DNA of 64,000 nt from Sva-07 sp963710625 (GCA_963710625.1 CAVQBG010000022.1:1-64000), one strand, 5' to 3'. Shown: positions 25,358 through 35,177, counted from the stretch's first letter. The notes: generated by a model not told the origin, from the letters alone. Made by a program: numbers and translations.

Positions 25358-28144
25358 TCAGCCGGAGTTGCGCAGTCCGGTCGCGATCGCGTTGATCGAC
25401 AACTGGATGCCTCGCTCGACCATTTCATCGTGGTCGCCGTCGCGGAAGCGCCGGAGCAGGTCGACCTGCATCACGTGGAGCGGATCGAGGTACGGATACC
25501 GGTTGCGCAGGCTCCGAGCGAGCAGCGGGTTGTCGGCGAGCGGCGTGGCCGACCCGGTGATGCGACGGTGCCAGTGGAGTGTTCGGGCGTGCTCGTCGGC
25601 GATTGCTCCGAAGAGTTCGGTGCGCGTCGCGTCGTCCTCGACGAGGACGTCGGCGTACCGGCGGGCGATGTCGATGTCGGTCTTCGCGAGCACCATGCCC
25701 ATGTTGTCGATCACGGTGCGGAAGAACGGCCAGTCCCGGTACATCTGCGACAGCCGATCGAGCCGCGGCTGATCGGGCTCGTCGCCGCCGACGAATGCCT
25801 GTACCGCCGATCCGACCCCGAACCACGCCGGGAGCATCAGTCGGCACTGCGTCCACCCGAACACCCAGGGGATCGCACGGAGGTCCTCGATCGCCGGGGA
25901 GGCCGTTCGCGAGGCCGGCCGACTCCCCACGTTGAGCTTGGCGATCTCGTCGGTCGGCGTGATCGCCCGGAAGAAGGAGACGAAGCGGTCGTCGCCGTAC
26001 ACGAGCGACCGGTAGGTGTCGTAGGCGAGGCCGGAGAGCTCGCTCATCGTGGCGGCGTGCAGCTCGTCGTCGGCCGGATCGTGTTCGGCGTGGAGCAGCG
26101 ACGCCTCGAGCGTGGCCGCGACCACGGTCTCGAGGTTCCGTCGAGCCATGGCCGGGTTGGAGTACTTCGCGGCAACCATCTCGCCCTGCTCGGTGAGGCG
26201 GATCGAGCCGTCGACCGATCCGCGCGGGAGCGCGAGGATCGCCTGGTGGGCCGGCCCGCCGCCACGACCGACCGTGCCGCCACGGCCGTGGAAGAAACGC
26301 AGTCGCACGCCGGCGTCGGCAGCCACGCGGGCGAGCGCGGTCTGCGCGGCCGAGAGGTTCCACTGCGATGTGAGGTACCCGCCGTCCTTGTTCGAGTCGG
26401 AGTAACCGATCATCACCTCCTGGCGGTTGCGGCGCGACCGCACGAGGTCGGCGTACACCTCGTTGGCGAGCAGCCTGGCGAGGACGTCAGCCGAGCGGTC
26501 GAGATCGTCGATCGTCTCGAACAGCGGGACGATGTCGAGCTGCGTGGTCGCGGCCTGTCCCGCCGCAGCAGCGGTGACCAACCCGACCTCCTTGAGGAGC
26601 ACGGCGACCTCCAGCACGTCGCTGACGTCGTGGGCCATCGAGATCACGTAGTGGGGAACGATCGTGCGCCCGACGCGCGCCACCGCGGTGGCGGCCTCTC
26701 GGAGGATGGCGAGCTCGGAGCGGGTGAGGTCGGTGTGGTCCGACGCCGGGTGGCACAGGAGCCGAGGGGAGTGGAGCTCGTCTTCGAGCACGGCGACCCG
26801 GTGGCCCTCGTCGAGCGACAGGTAGTCGTCGCAGACACCGGCGGAACGAAGGAGGTCGGCGATCACGGCTTCGTGGACGGCGGAGTTCTGGCGCATGTCG
26901 AGCCCGCAGAGATGGGCGCCGAACGTGGCGACCCCGTCGCGGACGGGCTCGACCAGACGCGTCGCGATCGCCGCGGCGCCGTGGGTGTGCAGCGAGGCGG
27001 TGACCGTGTCGAGATCGTCGAGGAGCTCGGAGAGATCCCGATAGGCCTCTCGCGGTTCGGCCGGCGGTGGACCGGGGACGTCGTCCTCGGGGGCGAGCAG
27101 CCGGCGTGCGTAGGCGTGGAGTCGGGCGTACATGCCGCGCAGCGCCCTGCGATACGGCTCGTCGGCGCGGAACGGGGACTGGTCGCCGGACGCCTCGGCG
27201 AGCGCGATCACCTCGGGCGTCGGGGTGACGAGCCGATCGGTCATCGAGAGTTGGTGCGACAGTCGGTACACCCCTGCGAGGTGGTGTTCCAGTGCCGTTG
27301 CCGTCTGGCGTCCGATGGCGTAGTGCATCACCTCGTCGGTGACGAACGGATTGCCGTCACGGTCGCCGCCGATCCACGAGCCCATCGTGATCGCATGCGT
27401 GGTGTCGACGCGGCGACCGGTGACGGCGGCGAGGTCGTCGGCCAGTCGTCGCGTGAGCGCAGGGACGACGTCGAAGAGGCTCGCCGAGTAGTACCGGATC
27501 GCCTCGTTGATCTCGTCGCGGACGCGGAGCTTCGACAACCGGAGCAGCGCCGTCTGCCAGAGCAGCAACACGCGCGTGGCGAGTTCGTCCTCGAGCCGGT
27601 CGCGTTCCCAGGTATCGGTCGCCCGGCTTCGCTGGTCGAGCAGCTGGGAGATCTCGTCGAGGACCTCGAGCACGGTCTTGCGTCGCACCTCGGTGGGGTG
27701 GGCGGTGATGACCGGGCTCACCTGGAGTTCGGTGACCACCTCGACGAGCTGATCCTCGGCGACGCCCCAGCGCCCGATGCGCTCGAACGACGCCGCGATG
27801 CTGCCGGGGCGAGCCGGGCTGTCCGCGGCGCGGTGGTGGCGGCTCCGGCGTTCGACGTGGACGTCCTCGGCGGTGTTGGCCAACAGCGACATCCAGTCGA
27901 GCGCGCGAAGGACGAGCAGCTGTTCGGAGATCGGTTCGCGACCCAACAGTTCGCGTATCGGCTCGACCGTGCTCACCCCGGAGCGGCGACCCTCGACCGA
28001 CAGTCGGCGAATCTGTTCGACCAGTCGGTAGGTGGCGTCTCCCTCGGTCGCCCTGATCGCATCACCGAGGAGACGGCCCAGCAACCGGATGTCGTCGCTG
28101 AGTGCATCGCTCGGTTGGTCTTCCACCACGGTTCGATCCGACAT
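25358..28144 (-). CDS. ppc: phosphoenolpyruvate carboxylase
   Basis: 928 residues from ATG 28144. All hallmark motifs are present: TAHPTEVRRKTVL with the catalytic His, GGDRDGNPFV, the glycine loop FHGRGGTVGRGGGP, GYSDSNKDGGY, and the C-terminal QLSINAIATGLRNSG (usually RNTG). Ppc fixes bicarbonate onto phosphoenolpyruvate to make oxaloacetate, feeding the TCA cycle. The gene is divergent to glgA with a 57-base intergenic region, so carbon storage and anaplerosis may be jointly controlled. Length is normal for bacterial Ppc. Confidence 0.96.
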   Translation of the reverse strand: MSDRTVVEDQPSDALSDDIRLLGRLLGDAIRATEGDATYRLVEQIRRLSVEGRRSGVSTVEPIRELLGREPISEQLLVLRALDWMSLLANTAEDVHVERRSRHHRAADSPARPGSIAASFERIGRWGVAEDQLVEVVTELQVSPVITAHPTEVRRKTVLEVLDEISQLLDQRSRATDTWERDRLEDELATRVLLLWQTALLRLSKLRVRDEINEAIRYYSASLFDVVPALTRRLADDLAAVTGRRVDTTHAITMGSWIGGDRDGNPFVTDEVMHYAIGRQTATALEHHLAGVYRLSHQLSMTDRLVTPTPEVIALAEASGDQSPFRADEPYRRALRGMYARLHAYARRLLAPEDDVPGPPPAEPREAYRDLSELLDDLDTVTASLHTHGAAAIATRLVEPVRDGVATFGAHLCGLDMRQNSAVHEAVIADLLRSAGVCDDYLSLDEGHRVAVLEDELHSPRLLCHPASDHTDLTRSELAILREAATAVARVGRTIVPHYVISMAHDVSDVLEVAVLLKEVGLVTAAAAGQAATTQLDIVPLFETIDDLDRSADVLARLLANEVYADLVRSRRNRQEVMIGYSDSNKDGGYLTSQWNLSAAQTALARVAADAGVRLRFFHGRGGTVGRGGGPAHQAILALPRGSVDGSIRLTEQGEMVAAKYSNPAMARRNLETVVAATLEASLLHAEHDPADDELHAATMSELSGLAYDTYRSLVYGDDRFVSFFRAITPTDEIAKLNVGSRPASRTASPAIEDLRAIPWVFGWTQCRLMLPAWFGVGSAVQAFVGGDEPDQPRLDRLSQMYRDWPFFRTVIDNMGMVLAKTDIDIARRYADVLVEDDATRTELFGAIADEHARTLHWHRRITGSATPLADNPLLARSLRNRYPYLDPLHVMQVDLLRRFRDGDHDEMVERGIQLSINAIATGLRNSG

Positions 28145-28201
28145 CCGTCCAGTCAAGCGCATCAGCGGGCCAAGTGTTCGCGGGTGAGGCAGACTGATGC
28201 T

Positions 28202-29578
28202 GTGAGGGTCGTGTTCGCCACCGCCGAGTTGGCTCCGATTGCCGTGGTCGGCGGCCTCGCCGCGGCCGCTGCCGGGCTCGGAACCGAGCTTCGACGTCAG
28301 GGCGTCGACGTCGAACTCGTCATGCCCGACTACGACGGCGTCGAGCTCTCCGACGAGACGGTCGTGGCGCTCGACGTGCCCGACTGGGTGGGGTTCGCCA
28401 GCGTGCGCATCGGCACCCACCCGGTGGCGGGGCGGCTGCATCTCGTGTCGGTGCCGGGCATCGCCCGGCCGCACCCGTACCTGCAGGCGAGCGGTGAGGG
28501 TTGGCCCGACAACAGTGAGCGGTTCTTCCGCTTCGCCCGGGCGGTCGCCGCGTGGGTCGACCTCGATCCGCCCGACGTCCTGCACCTCAACGACTGGCAC
28601 ACCGGTGCCGTGCCGGCTGCGCTGACCGATCCGCCGCCCACCGTCCTCTCGATCCACAACCTGGCGTACCAGGGCGTCGCCGATGGGTCGTGGCTCGGGC
28701 TGATCGGCCCTCGAGCCTCGCACTACGAGTGGTGGGGCGACACCAACCCGCTGTCGGGGGCTCTTGCGCTCGCCGACCGGATCGTCGCGGTCTCGCCGCA
28801 CCATGCGACGGAGATCGTGACCTGGGAGGGAGGGTTCGGGCTCGACGAGCAGCTCCGACACCGTGGCGACGCGCTCGTCGGGATCCTCAACGGCATCGAC
28901 ACCGCGGTCTGGGACCCGGGGAACGACTCCCTCATCGCCGCACCGTTCGGCGTCGACACATTGGCCATGCGGGCGGTCAATCGTCGTGCGCTCCACGAGC
29001 GCCTCGACCTCGCCGGTGACGATTCCACGCCGCTCGCCACGGTCGTCACCCAGCTCACGCACCAGAAGGGCATCGATCTCCTGACCCCGTTGGTCGGCCT
29101 GCTCGAACAGATCCCGATGCGACTTGCGATCCTGGGGTCGGGCGATGCCGAGCTGTCCGCCCACCTCCATCGGCTCGCGGCGGACCACCCGACCCCGTTC
29201 GCCGTTCGTCGAGGGGCACGACGAGTCGCTGTCACATCTGATGTTCGCTGGGGCGGACGTCTCTCTGATGCCGAGTCGCCTCGAGCCGTGCGGCCTGACA
29301 CTGATGCAGGCGATGCGCTACGGGGCCGTGCCCGTGACGACCGCCGTCGGCGGGCTCGTCGACACCGTCGTCGATGTCGACATCCACCGCAACGGCACGG
29401 GCTTCGTGGCGGGCCGCACGACGTCGGAGGATCTGCTCGCAGCGATGTCCGGGCGGCTCGACGGCTCCGCGACCGCCGCCGGCGCGACACACTGCGGCGG
29501 CGCATCATGGCGATCGACTGGTCGTGGAGCGGCCCTGCAGGCGAATATTCGGCGCTGTACCGCGAACCGCTCGGCTGA
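28202..29578 (+). CDS. glgA: GT5 glycogen synthase, with two compensating single-base frameshifts
   Basis: From GTG 28202 the frame shows the GlgA start RVVFATAELAPIAVVGGLA (the usual KvGGL lysine is replaced), HLNDWHTGAV, SIHNLAYQG and GILNGIDTAVWDP. At about 29205 an extra base (GTTC for GTC) throws it out of register; the true continuation VEGHDESLSHLMFAGADVSL, PSRLEPCGLTLMQAMRYG is in the next frame until about 29465, where a missing base restores frame 1 for RRRIMAIDWSWSGPAGEYS and the stop at 29578. The out-of-frame part covers the donor-site E-x7-E region, so as written the enzyme is dead. It would add glucose from ADP-glucose to glycogen; glgC follows directly. Confidence 0.85.
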   Translation: MRVVFATAELAPIAVVGGLAAAAAGLGTELRRQGVDVELVMPDYDGVELSDETVVALDVPDWVGFASVRIGTHPVAGRLHLVSVPGIARPHPYLQASGEGWPDNSERFFRFARAVAAWVDLDPPDVLHLNDWHTGAVPAALTDPPPTVLSIHNLAYQGVADGSWLGLIGPRASHYEWWGDTNPLSGALALADRIVAVSPHHATEIVTWEGGFGLDEQLRHRGDALVGILNGIDTAVWDPGNDSLIAAPFGVDTLAMRAVNRRALHERLDLAGDDSTPLATVVTQLTHQKGIDLLTPLVGLLEQIPMRLAILGSGDAELSAHLHRLAADHPTPFAVRRGARRVAVTSDVRWGGRLSDAESPRAVRPDTDAGDALRGRARDDRRRRARRHRRRCRHPPQRHGLRGGPHDVGGSARSDVRAARRLRDRRRRDTLRRRIMAIDWSWSGPAGEYSALYREPLG

Positions 29579-29594
29579 GCGCTGCCCCGCTGTG

Positions 29595-29600
29595 TACGTT
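29595..29600 (+). promoter_or_regulatory. -10 box before glgC
   Basis: TACGTT lies 5 bases before the GTG at 29606 and 8 before the ATG at 29609, inside the short glgA-glgC gap, so glgC can be transcribed alone as a leaderless mRNA. Confidence 0.4.
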
Positions 29601-29605
29601 GGAGC

Positions 29606-30838
29606 GTGATGGCTGCCGAACCGACCGTGCTCGTGATCGTGCTCGCCGGCGGCGAGGGCAAGCGCCTCGCCCCGCTCACCAACGACCGAGCCAAGCCGGC
29701 GGTTCCGTTCGCCGGCACCTACCGCTTGATCGATTTCGCGCTGTCCAACTTTGCGAACGCCGGGTACCTGAAGATCGTCGTGCTCACCCAGTACAAGAGC
29801 CACAGTCTCGACCGGCACATCTCGCAGACCTGGCGCTTCTCGGCGATGCTCGACAACTACGTCACCCCGGTGCCGGCGCAGATGCGGCGTGGCCCGTACT
29901 GGTTCCAGGGGTCCGCGGACGCGATCTACCAGAACCTGAACCTGATCGCCGACGAATCACCCGACATCGTGTGCGTGTTCGGCGCCGACCACATCTACCG
30001 GATGGACCCGCGTCAGATGGTGGCGGAACACGCCGCGACCGGTGCCGGCGTCACCGTGGCGGCGATCCCGGTGCCGAAGCACGAGGCGACCGAGTTCGGT
30101 GTGATCGAGGTCGACGACGAGGGTCGGATCCTCGCCTTCCACGAGAAGGTGTCCTCGCCGCCCACGATGCCCGGCAACGATCAGATGTGCCTCGCCAGCA
30201 TGGGCAACTACGTGTTCGACACCCAGACGTTGATCGACGTGGTGACCCCCCGGGAAAACCAGTACACCGATCTCGGCAGCCATGTGATCCCGGCGCTCAC
30301 CGACGCCGGCGTCGCACGCGCCTACGACTTCTCGAAGAACATCGTGCCCGGTCAGGACGAACGCGAAAAGGGCTACTGGCGTGATGTCGGAACGATCGAC
30401 TCGTTCTTCCACGCCAATATGGACCTGATCGCACCGGTGCCGATCTTCAACCTGTACAACGAGAGATGGCCGGTGTACACGTCGCGCCGGGCACTCCCAC
30501 CGGCGAAGGTGTCACGTGGACGCGGCGGCGAGCCGTCGTTCGTCGACGGCAGCCTGCTGTGCCAGGGCTCGATCGTCTCGGGGTCACACGTCGAGCGGTC
30601 GATCGTCGGTCCCGGCACGTTCATCGACCACGACGCACACGTCACCGACTCGATCATCTTCCCCGACGTCCACATCGGTCCCGGGGTGCGACTGCACCGC
30701 TGCATCGTCGACAAGAACGTCGTCGTACCCGAGTGGACCCGCATCGGCCTCGAACTCGACGCCGACCGTGAGCGGTTCACGGTCAGCGACGAAGGTGTCG
30801 TCGTGATCGAGAAGGGCCGCAAACTCGCCGAACGCTGA
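29606..30838 (+). CDS. glgC: glucose-1-phosphate adenylyltransferase
   Basis: 410 residues. GGEGKRLAPLTNDRAKPAVP is the nucleotide-binding loop, then SADAIYQNLN, the catalytic FGADHIYRMD, and HEKVSSPP; the C-terminal third is a left-handed beta-helix (SIIFPDVHIGPGVRLHRC). It makes ADP-glucose from ATP and glucose-1-phosphate, the committed step for glycogen and for the GlgM product. Start may be GTG 29606 or ATG 29609. It follows glgA by 27 bases and ends inside a strong bidirectional terminator. Confidence 0.96.
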   Translation: MMAAEPTVLVIVLAGGEGKRLAPLTNDRAKPAVPFAGTYRLIDFALSNFANAGYLKIVVLTQYKSHSLDRHISQTWRFSAMLDNYVTPVPAQMRRGPYWFQGSADAIYQNLNLIADESPDIVCVFGADHIYRMDPRQMVAEHAATGAGVTVAAIPVPKHEATEFGVIEVDDEGRILAFHEKVSSPPTMPGNDQMCLASMGNYVFDTQTLIDVVTPRENQYTDLGSHVIPALTDAGVARAYDFSKNIVPGQDEREKGYWRDVGTIDSFFHANMDLIAPVPIFNLYNERWPVYTSRRALPPAKVSRGRGGEPSFVDGSLLCQGSIVSGSHVERSIVGPGTFIDHDAHVTDSIIFPDVHIGPGVRLHRCIVDKNVVVPEWTRIGLELDADRERFTVSDEGVVVIEKGRKLAER

Positions 30839-30879
30839 CCGATTGCACCAGGCGTCAGACCGCTGGTGCAATCGGTCAG
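30835..30879. terminator. bidirectional terminator between glgC and oxidoreductase
   Basis: CTGACCGATTGCACCAG pairs perfectly with its copy at 30863-30879 (17 bp, 11-base loop). The stop codons of both convergent genes lie inside the two arms. No T-run, as is common in high-GC actinobacteria. Confidence 0.85.
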
Positions 30880-31907
30880 GTGAGGAGGTCTCGGGGGGCC
30901 TGGTCCCTGGGGCCGGGGAAGGGGAGTGCGACCTCGGTCGCGCTGCGGCCGGCGGACCAGTGCGCGGCGGCGATCACGTCGAGGACCTGACGCCCGAGCA
31001 GTGAGGTGGTGGGCACCGGTCGGCCGGTGCGGATGTTGGTCCAGAACCGTTTGAGCTGTGCGGCGTAGCCGTAGTCGTCGACCAGCGACGGTGGACGGCC
31101 GGTCGGTCCACCCACCGGCACAGGGTCGCCGTTGTGCTCGAGTGATGGTTGCGGGTACAGCTCGGCGCGCAACACGCCGCTCGCACTCGATGCCTGCAGG
31201 TCCCAGTTCGGTGACGACCCCGTCTGCCAACCGACGACGATCGTGGCGGGCAACCCCGACGCGAACCGGAGTTTGACCGTGCCGTGCTCCCGGTCGGTTC
31301 CCGCGTCCGTGATCACCGCGGTGAGCGACGTGGGGGGCCCGGCGCCCGCTTCGGCGGCCGTGCGAAGGACCAGGCCGACCGGGTGGACGCCGAGGTCGAA
31401 CAGCGCGCCGCCACCCCACGACGATCCGTCGTCCCGACGCCACGTCGGTGGCGCTTGCATCGCGCGAGCAGACAGGTGGGTGAGTGCCCCGAGCGAGCCG
31501 ACGTCGGCGAGCAGTGCGTCGATCACCGGCGAGGCGACGAGATGCTCGGAGTACAGCACCGCCCGCCCGGTTCGCTCCTCGGCGTCGATCAGACGGTCGG
31601 TGTCGGCGAGTGTGCGGGCGAGCGGGGCCTCGACGACCACCTGGTAACCGGCGTCGAGCAACCGAATGGCGTCGTCGACGTGCGATGCCGGGGGAGTGGC
31701 TACGATCGCGAGGTCGCCGAGTCGATCCGCCAGGAGCGCGTCGTACGGCAGCGCTCGGGCGCCGACCGCGCGAGCCAGCGTGGTCGACCGCTCCGGATCG
31801 CGCGAGGCGACCGCCCGCACCGGCCAGCCGAGCGACTGGCAGGCCGCGGCGTGCACGCTCGCCACCATGCCCGCACCCCACAGGACCACGTCGGGTCGAC
31901 GCTGCAT
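30876..31907 (-). CDS. Gfo/Idh/MocA-family NAD(P)-dependent oxidoreductase
   Basis: 343 residues. A Rossmann N-terminus (VVLWGAGMVASVHAAACQSL) is followed by VAIVATPPASHVDDAIRLL and the EAPLARTLADTDRL segment where EKP is usual; the Lys of the EKP motif is replaced (EAP), which weakens the prediction of typical dehydrogenase activity. The C-terminal half has the family beta-sheet (GGGALFDLGVHPVGLVL). Members oxidise or reduce sugars and inositols or act as reductases; the substrate is unknown. It is 5 bases downstream of the F420 oxidoreductase gene, implying an operon. Confidence 0.85.
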   Translation of the reverse strand: MQRRPDVVLWGAGMVASVHAAACQSLGWPVRAVASRDPERSTTLARAVGARALPYDALLADRLGDLAIVATPPASHVDDAIRLLDAGYQVVVEAPLARTLADTDRLIDAEERTGRAVLYSEHLVASPVIDALLADVGSLGALTHLSARAMQAPPTWRRDDGSSWGGGALFDLGVHPVGLVLRTAAEAGAGPPTSLTAVITDAGTDREHGTVKLRFASGLPATIVVGWQTGSSPNWDLQASSASGVLRAELYPQPSLEHNGDPVPVGGPTGRPPSLVDDYGYAAQLKRFWTNIRTGRPVPTTSLLGRQVLDVIAAAHWSAGRSATEVALPFPGPRDQAPRDLLT

Positions 31908-31912
31908 CGCTG

Positions 31913-32842
31913 CTACGTCCCGGCCAGTTCGGCGACGATCGGCGCGAACGACTCGATCTCCGCCGCGCCCACGATCACGTAGCTGAACCCGTAGTCCGCT
32001 CGGAGAGCCAGCAGATCCTCGATGATCCGCGCCGGGCTGCCGATCAGTGCGTACGGGCTCGCGTCGAGCATCCTCTCGTCGACCGAGAGCGCGCGGGCGA
32101 TCCGCTCGACGCGGCCGGCCCGGTCGTCGGTGACCGCGTTGAAGAACGTGCGGATGTTCATCTCGATGTCGGCCAGCCGGTCGCCGGCCTGCTCGGCGAC
32201 GATCGCGACCTTGGCCTCGACCGCCTCGGCGGTCATCGTGGCGAATGCCTGGGGTCCGAACACGCCCGCGTCGAGCGTGCCGTTGACGCCGACGATGTCG
32301 GCCTCACGCGCCGCGATGCCGAGCACACGTGGGCCACCGCCGCCGATCAGGATCGGTGGGCACGGCGACTGGACGGGCTTTGGCTGGCCGTCGTAGTCGG
32401 TGATGCAGTAGTGCTCGCCGTCGAACGTGAACGGTTCCGGTCCCATCGCGCCCCGGATGACGGCAAGACCCTCGACGAACCGGTCGACGCGCACGCCGGC
32501 GCGGTCGTAGGGCAGCCCGACCTGCTCGTAGTCGGAGATCATCCACCCGGCACCGAGCCCGATCTCGACCCGGCCGTCCGACAGCACGTCCATCGTGGCG
32601 AGTTCCTTGGCGAGGATCGCCGGGTGCTTGTAGTCGTTGTCGAAGACGAGCGCACCGGCCCTCAAGGTGGTGGTGGCGTCGAGGATCGCCTGCAGCGCGG
32701 GCATCGGGGCGAACTGTTCGGTGAAGTGGTCGGGCATCGTCGCCACCGAGTAGCCGAGGGCTTCGATCCGACGAGCGGTGTCGCGCCATGCGCGACCGTC
32801 GGTGGGGGCGGACAGCTGCACGCCGAAACGGAACGGTTTCAC
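31913..32842 (-). CDS. F420-dependent LLM-class oxidoreductase (TIGR03621-like)
   Basis: About 309 residues from GTG 32842; a GTG six codons further upstream is an alternative and neither has a clear ribosome site. FRFGVQLSAPTDGRAW, IEALGYSVATMPDHF, GRVEIGLGAGWMISDYEQVG and PPILIGGGGPRVLGIAA are the strand and phosphate-loop motifs of luciferase-like F420 enzymes, closest in pattern to the MSMEG_2516 group. Likely a cytosolic F420H2-dependent reductase or dehydrogenase of unknown substrate. It is divergent to the penicillin-binding protein gene and in line with the Gfo/Idh gene. Confidence 0.85.
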   Translation of the reverse strand: MKPFRFGVQLSAPTDGRAWRDTARRIEALGYSVATMPDHFTEQFAPMPALQAILDATTTLRAGALVFDNDYKHPAILAKELATMDVLSDGRVEIGLGAGWMISDYEQVGLPYDRAGVRVDRFVEGLAVIRGAMGPEPFTFDGEHYCITDYDGQPKPVQSPCPPILIGGGGPRVLGIAAREADIVGVNGTLDAGVFGPQAFATMTAEAVEAKVAIVAEQAGDRLADIEMNIRTFFNAVTDDRAGRVERIARALSVDERMLDASPYALIGSPARIIEDLLALRADYGFSYVIVGAAEIESFAPIVAELAGT

Positions 32843-32947
32843 GGGGAAGCGACTCGCAGGCACTCGAGCGAAGGTAGTCGACGCCGCGACACGGCGCCGG
32901 GGCCTGCCGTCCCTGCCGCAACCGGCGCAAGTATCGTGAGTTCCACT

Positions 32948-35158
32948 GTGCGTCTCCTCGGTTTCGTCCCTCGGCTGCTGCTCGTCGTCGCCGCCGGCGC
33001 CCTGCTGGTCACCGCCACGGTGGTCGGTGTCGCGCCACGGGTGTGGTCGACTGCGAACTCCCACGAGGAACTGCCCGTCGAGCTCCCCGAGTTCGAAGCG
33101 CTCGCCCAGCGCACGTACATCTATGACGCCAACGGCCAGGAGATCGGGATCTACGAACTCGAGAACTCCCAGCCGATCCCGTTCGAGGAGATCCCACCGG
33201 ACGTCGTCGACGCCTTCCTCACCGTGGAGGACAAGGAGTTCTTCACGCACGACGGCATCAACGTCCGCAGCCTGATCCGAGCGACGCTGTCGAACTTCGC
33301 ATCCGACGCGCCCCAGCAGGGTGCCTCGACGATCACGATGCAGGTCGTCAAGAACGACTTCCTCGCCGGGTTGGAACGCGACGGGCGCTACAAGCTCTTG
33401 CAGATCCACTACGCCCGGATGCTCGAGAAGGAACTCTCGAAGGAGGAGATCCTCGCCCGGTACCTCAACACGGTGTTCTTCGGCAACAACGCCTACGGCA
33501 TCGCGGCCGCAGCCGAGACCTACTTCGGCAAGACCGCTCAGGACCTGACCTTCACGGAGGCGGCGTTCCTCGCCGGCCTCGTGCGCTCGCCGTCGGGGTT
33601 CGACCCGATCAACGAACCCGAGCGCAGCCGGGCGCGTTGGTTGCAGGTGGTCGAACGTCTCGAGGACGAGGGCAAGGTGACCCCGGTCGAGGCCGAGCAG
33701 CTCGCCGACTTCGTGCTGCCGTCGCGCCCCAAGACCCTGCCGGACCGTTCCTACGAGCGCACGTACTACACCGAGGCGCTGCGCGACTACCTGCTGAACC
33801 GCAGCACGGTGCTCGGCGACACGTACCAGGAGCGCTACAACCAGCTGTTCCGCGGGGGCCTGCGGATCCACACGACGCTCGACGCCAACCTGCAGGCGAT
33901 GGCCGTCCAGGCCCGCGACAGACTGCCCGACACGTTCCAGGGCTTCGACGCATCGATCGTGTCGCTCGACTCGACCACCGGCGCCATCCGCGTGATGGTC
34001 GGCGGGCGAGGGTTCGTACCCAACGAGCGTGAGGTCAACATGGCGATCTCGCCCCGCCAGACGGGGTCGAGCATCAAGATGTTCATCCTCGCCGCTGCCG
34101 TGCAGGCGGGAGCGCAGCAGAACGACCTGATCGACGGTTCCGACCCATGCCGGTTCGCCGTTCCCGGCGACGACGACTTCGTGGTCGACGCGGTCAACGG
34201 TGGGATCGCCACCCTGCAGGCGCAGACCACCAAGTCGATCAACTGCGCCTTCGTGCGCCTGTCGCAGATCGTCGGGCTCAACCGGGTGGTCGACACCACG
34301 TATCGGATGGCGCGCTCGCCGTACCTCTACAAGAACCAGCCGGCCTCGGAACGACTCCCGATCGACCCGTTCATCAGCTTCGCCACCGGCGCCAACGAGC
34401 TGGCACCGATCGACATGGCGTCCGGCGTGCAGTCGATCGCCAACGAGGGGGTCCACCACGAGCCGTACTACGTCGAGTACATCGACAACGCCGCGGGCGA
34501 ACGCATCTACACCCATCTCGATCCCGGGACGGAGGTGCTCGATCGCGACGCTGCGCTGGAGATCGTGCAGATCATGAAGGGCCCGATCTACGGCGGAGGC
34601 ACCGGCCGACGCGCCGCCTTCGACGATCGGCGGCCGGCATTCGGCAAGACCGGCACCCAGGAGAACAACACCAACGCCTGGTTCGTCGGAGGAACCAAAC
34701 AGCTGTCGACGGCCGTGTGGGTCGGTGACCCCAACGCCTACACCCCGATGCAGCGCGTCCCCGGCCTCACCGACTTCGGCCCCAACGTCCAGGGCGGCCA
34801 CTACCCGGCCGTGATCTGGAAGGCGTTCATGGAGCCGGCGCACTCACTGCTCCCTGTGGTCGACTGGGATCGCCCGCCGCCCCCGGAACGCGCGAACGCC
34901 CGCCTCTACCTCCCCGGCAACGAGTGCATCCTGGTCACCGCCGTCGTCCCCGCCGAGACGGTCCCGGTCGATCCGAACGCACCCACCACCACGCTCGCGC
35001 CCGATGCCGAGCCGGTCGAGCCGGTCGAGACGGCACCCCCGGTCACGATCGTGACCCAATCGGTCGAAGTGGGCGACACGATCCCGCCGGACGTGCTCGA
35101 CCCCAACGTGCCGCTGCCGATCCTGCCGATCACCGACAATGTCGGCCCATGTCGATGA
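32948..35158 (+). CDS. class A bifunctional penicillin-binding protein
   Basis: About 736 residues. GTG 32948 is preferred over GTG 32936 because TATCGT at 32932-32937 looks like the -10. After a transmembrane anchor (LLLVVAAGALLVTATVVG) comes a GT51 glycosyltransferase domain with TVEDKEFFTHDGIN, QGASTITMQVVKN, KELSKEEILARYLNTVFFGN, then a transpeptidase domain with SxxK (GSSIKMF), SxN (SINC) and KTG (FGKTGT). It polymerises and crosslinks peptidoglycan outside the membrane. The tail is Pro/Thr/Val rich, with a VEPVETAPP linker, typical of actinobacterial PBPs. It precedes the zinc-ribbon gene by 19 bases. Confidence 0.93.
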   Translation: MRLLGFVPRLLLVVAAGALLVTATVVGVAPRVWSTANSHEELPVELPEFEALAQRTYIYDANGQEIGIYELENSQPIPFEEIPPDVVDAFLTVEDKEFFTHDGINVRSLIRATLSNFASDAPQQGASTITMQVVKNDFLAGLERDGRYKLLQIHYARMLEKELSKEEILARYLNTVFFGNNAYGIAAAAETYFGKTAQDLTFTEAAFLAGLVRSPSGFDPINEPERSRARWLQVVERLEDEGKVTPVEAEQLADFVLPSRPKTLPDRSYERTYYTEALRDYLLNRSTVLGDTYQERYNQLFRGGLRIHTTLDANLQAMAVQARDRLPDTFQGFDASIVSLDSTTGAIRVMVGGRGFVPNEREVNMAISPRQTGSSIKMFILAAAVQAGAQQNDLIDGSDPCRFAVPGDDDFVVDAVNGGIATLQAQTTKSINCAFVRLSQIVGLNRVVDTTYRMARSPYLYKNQPASERLPIDPFISFATGANELAPIDMASGVQSIANEGVHHEPYYVEYIDNAAGERIYTHLDPGTEVLDRDAALEIVQIMKGPIYGGGTGRRAAFDDRRPAFGKTGTQENNTNAWFVGGTKQLSTAVWVGDPNAYTPMQRVPGLTDFGPNVQGGHYPAVIWKAFMEPAHSLLPVVDWDRPPPPERANARLYLPGNECILVTAVVPAETVPVDPNAPTTTLAPDAEPVEPVETAPPVTIVTQSVEVGDTIPPDVLDPNVPLPILPITDNVGPCR

Positions 35159-35177
35159 CCTGCCACACTGTGTGGCG

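Noticed and set aside
25430..28140. Very long plus-strand open frame antisense to ppc
   Set aside because: High-GC codon bias leaves the antisense frame open; the minus-strand frame has every Ppc motif. Only the last part, from 28202, is the real glgA.
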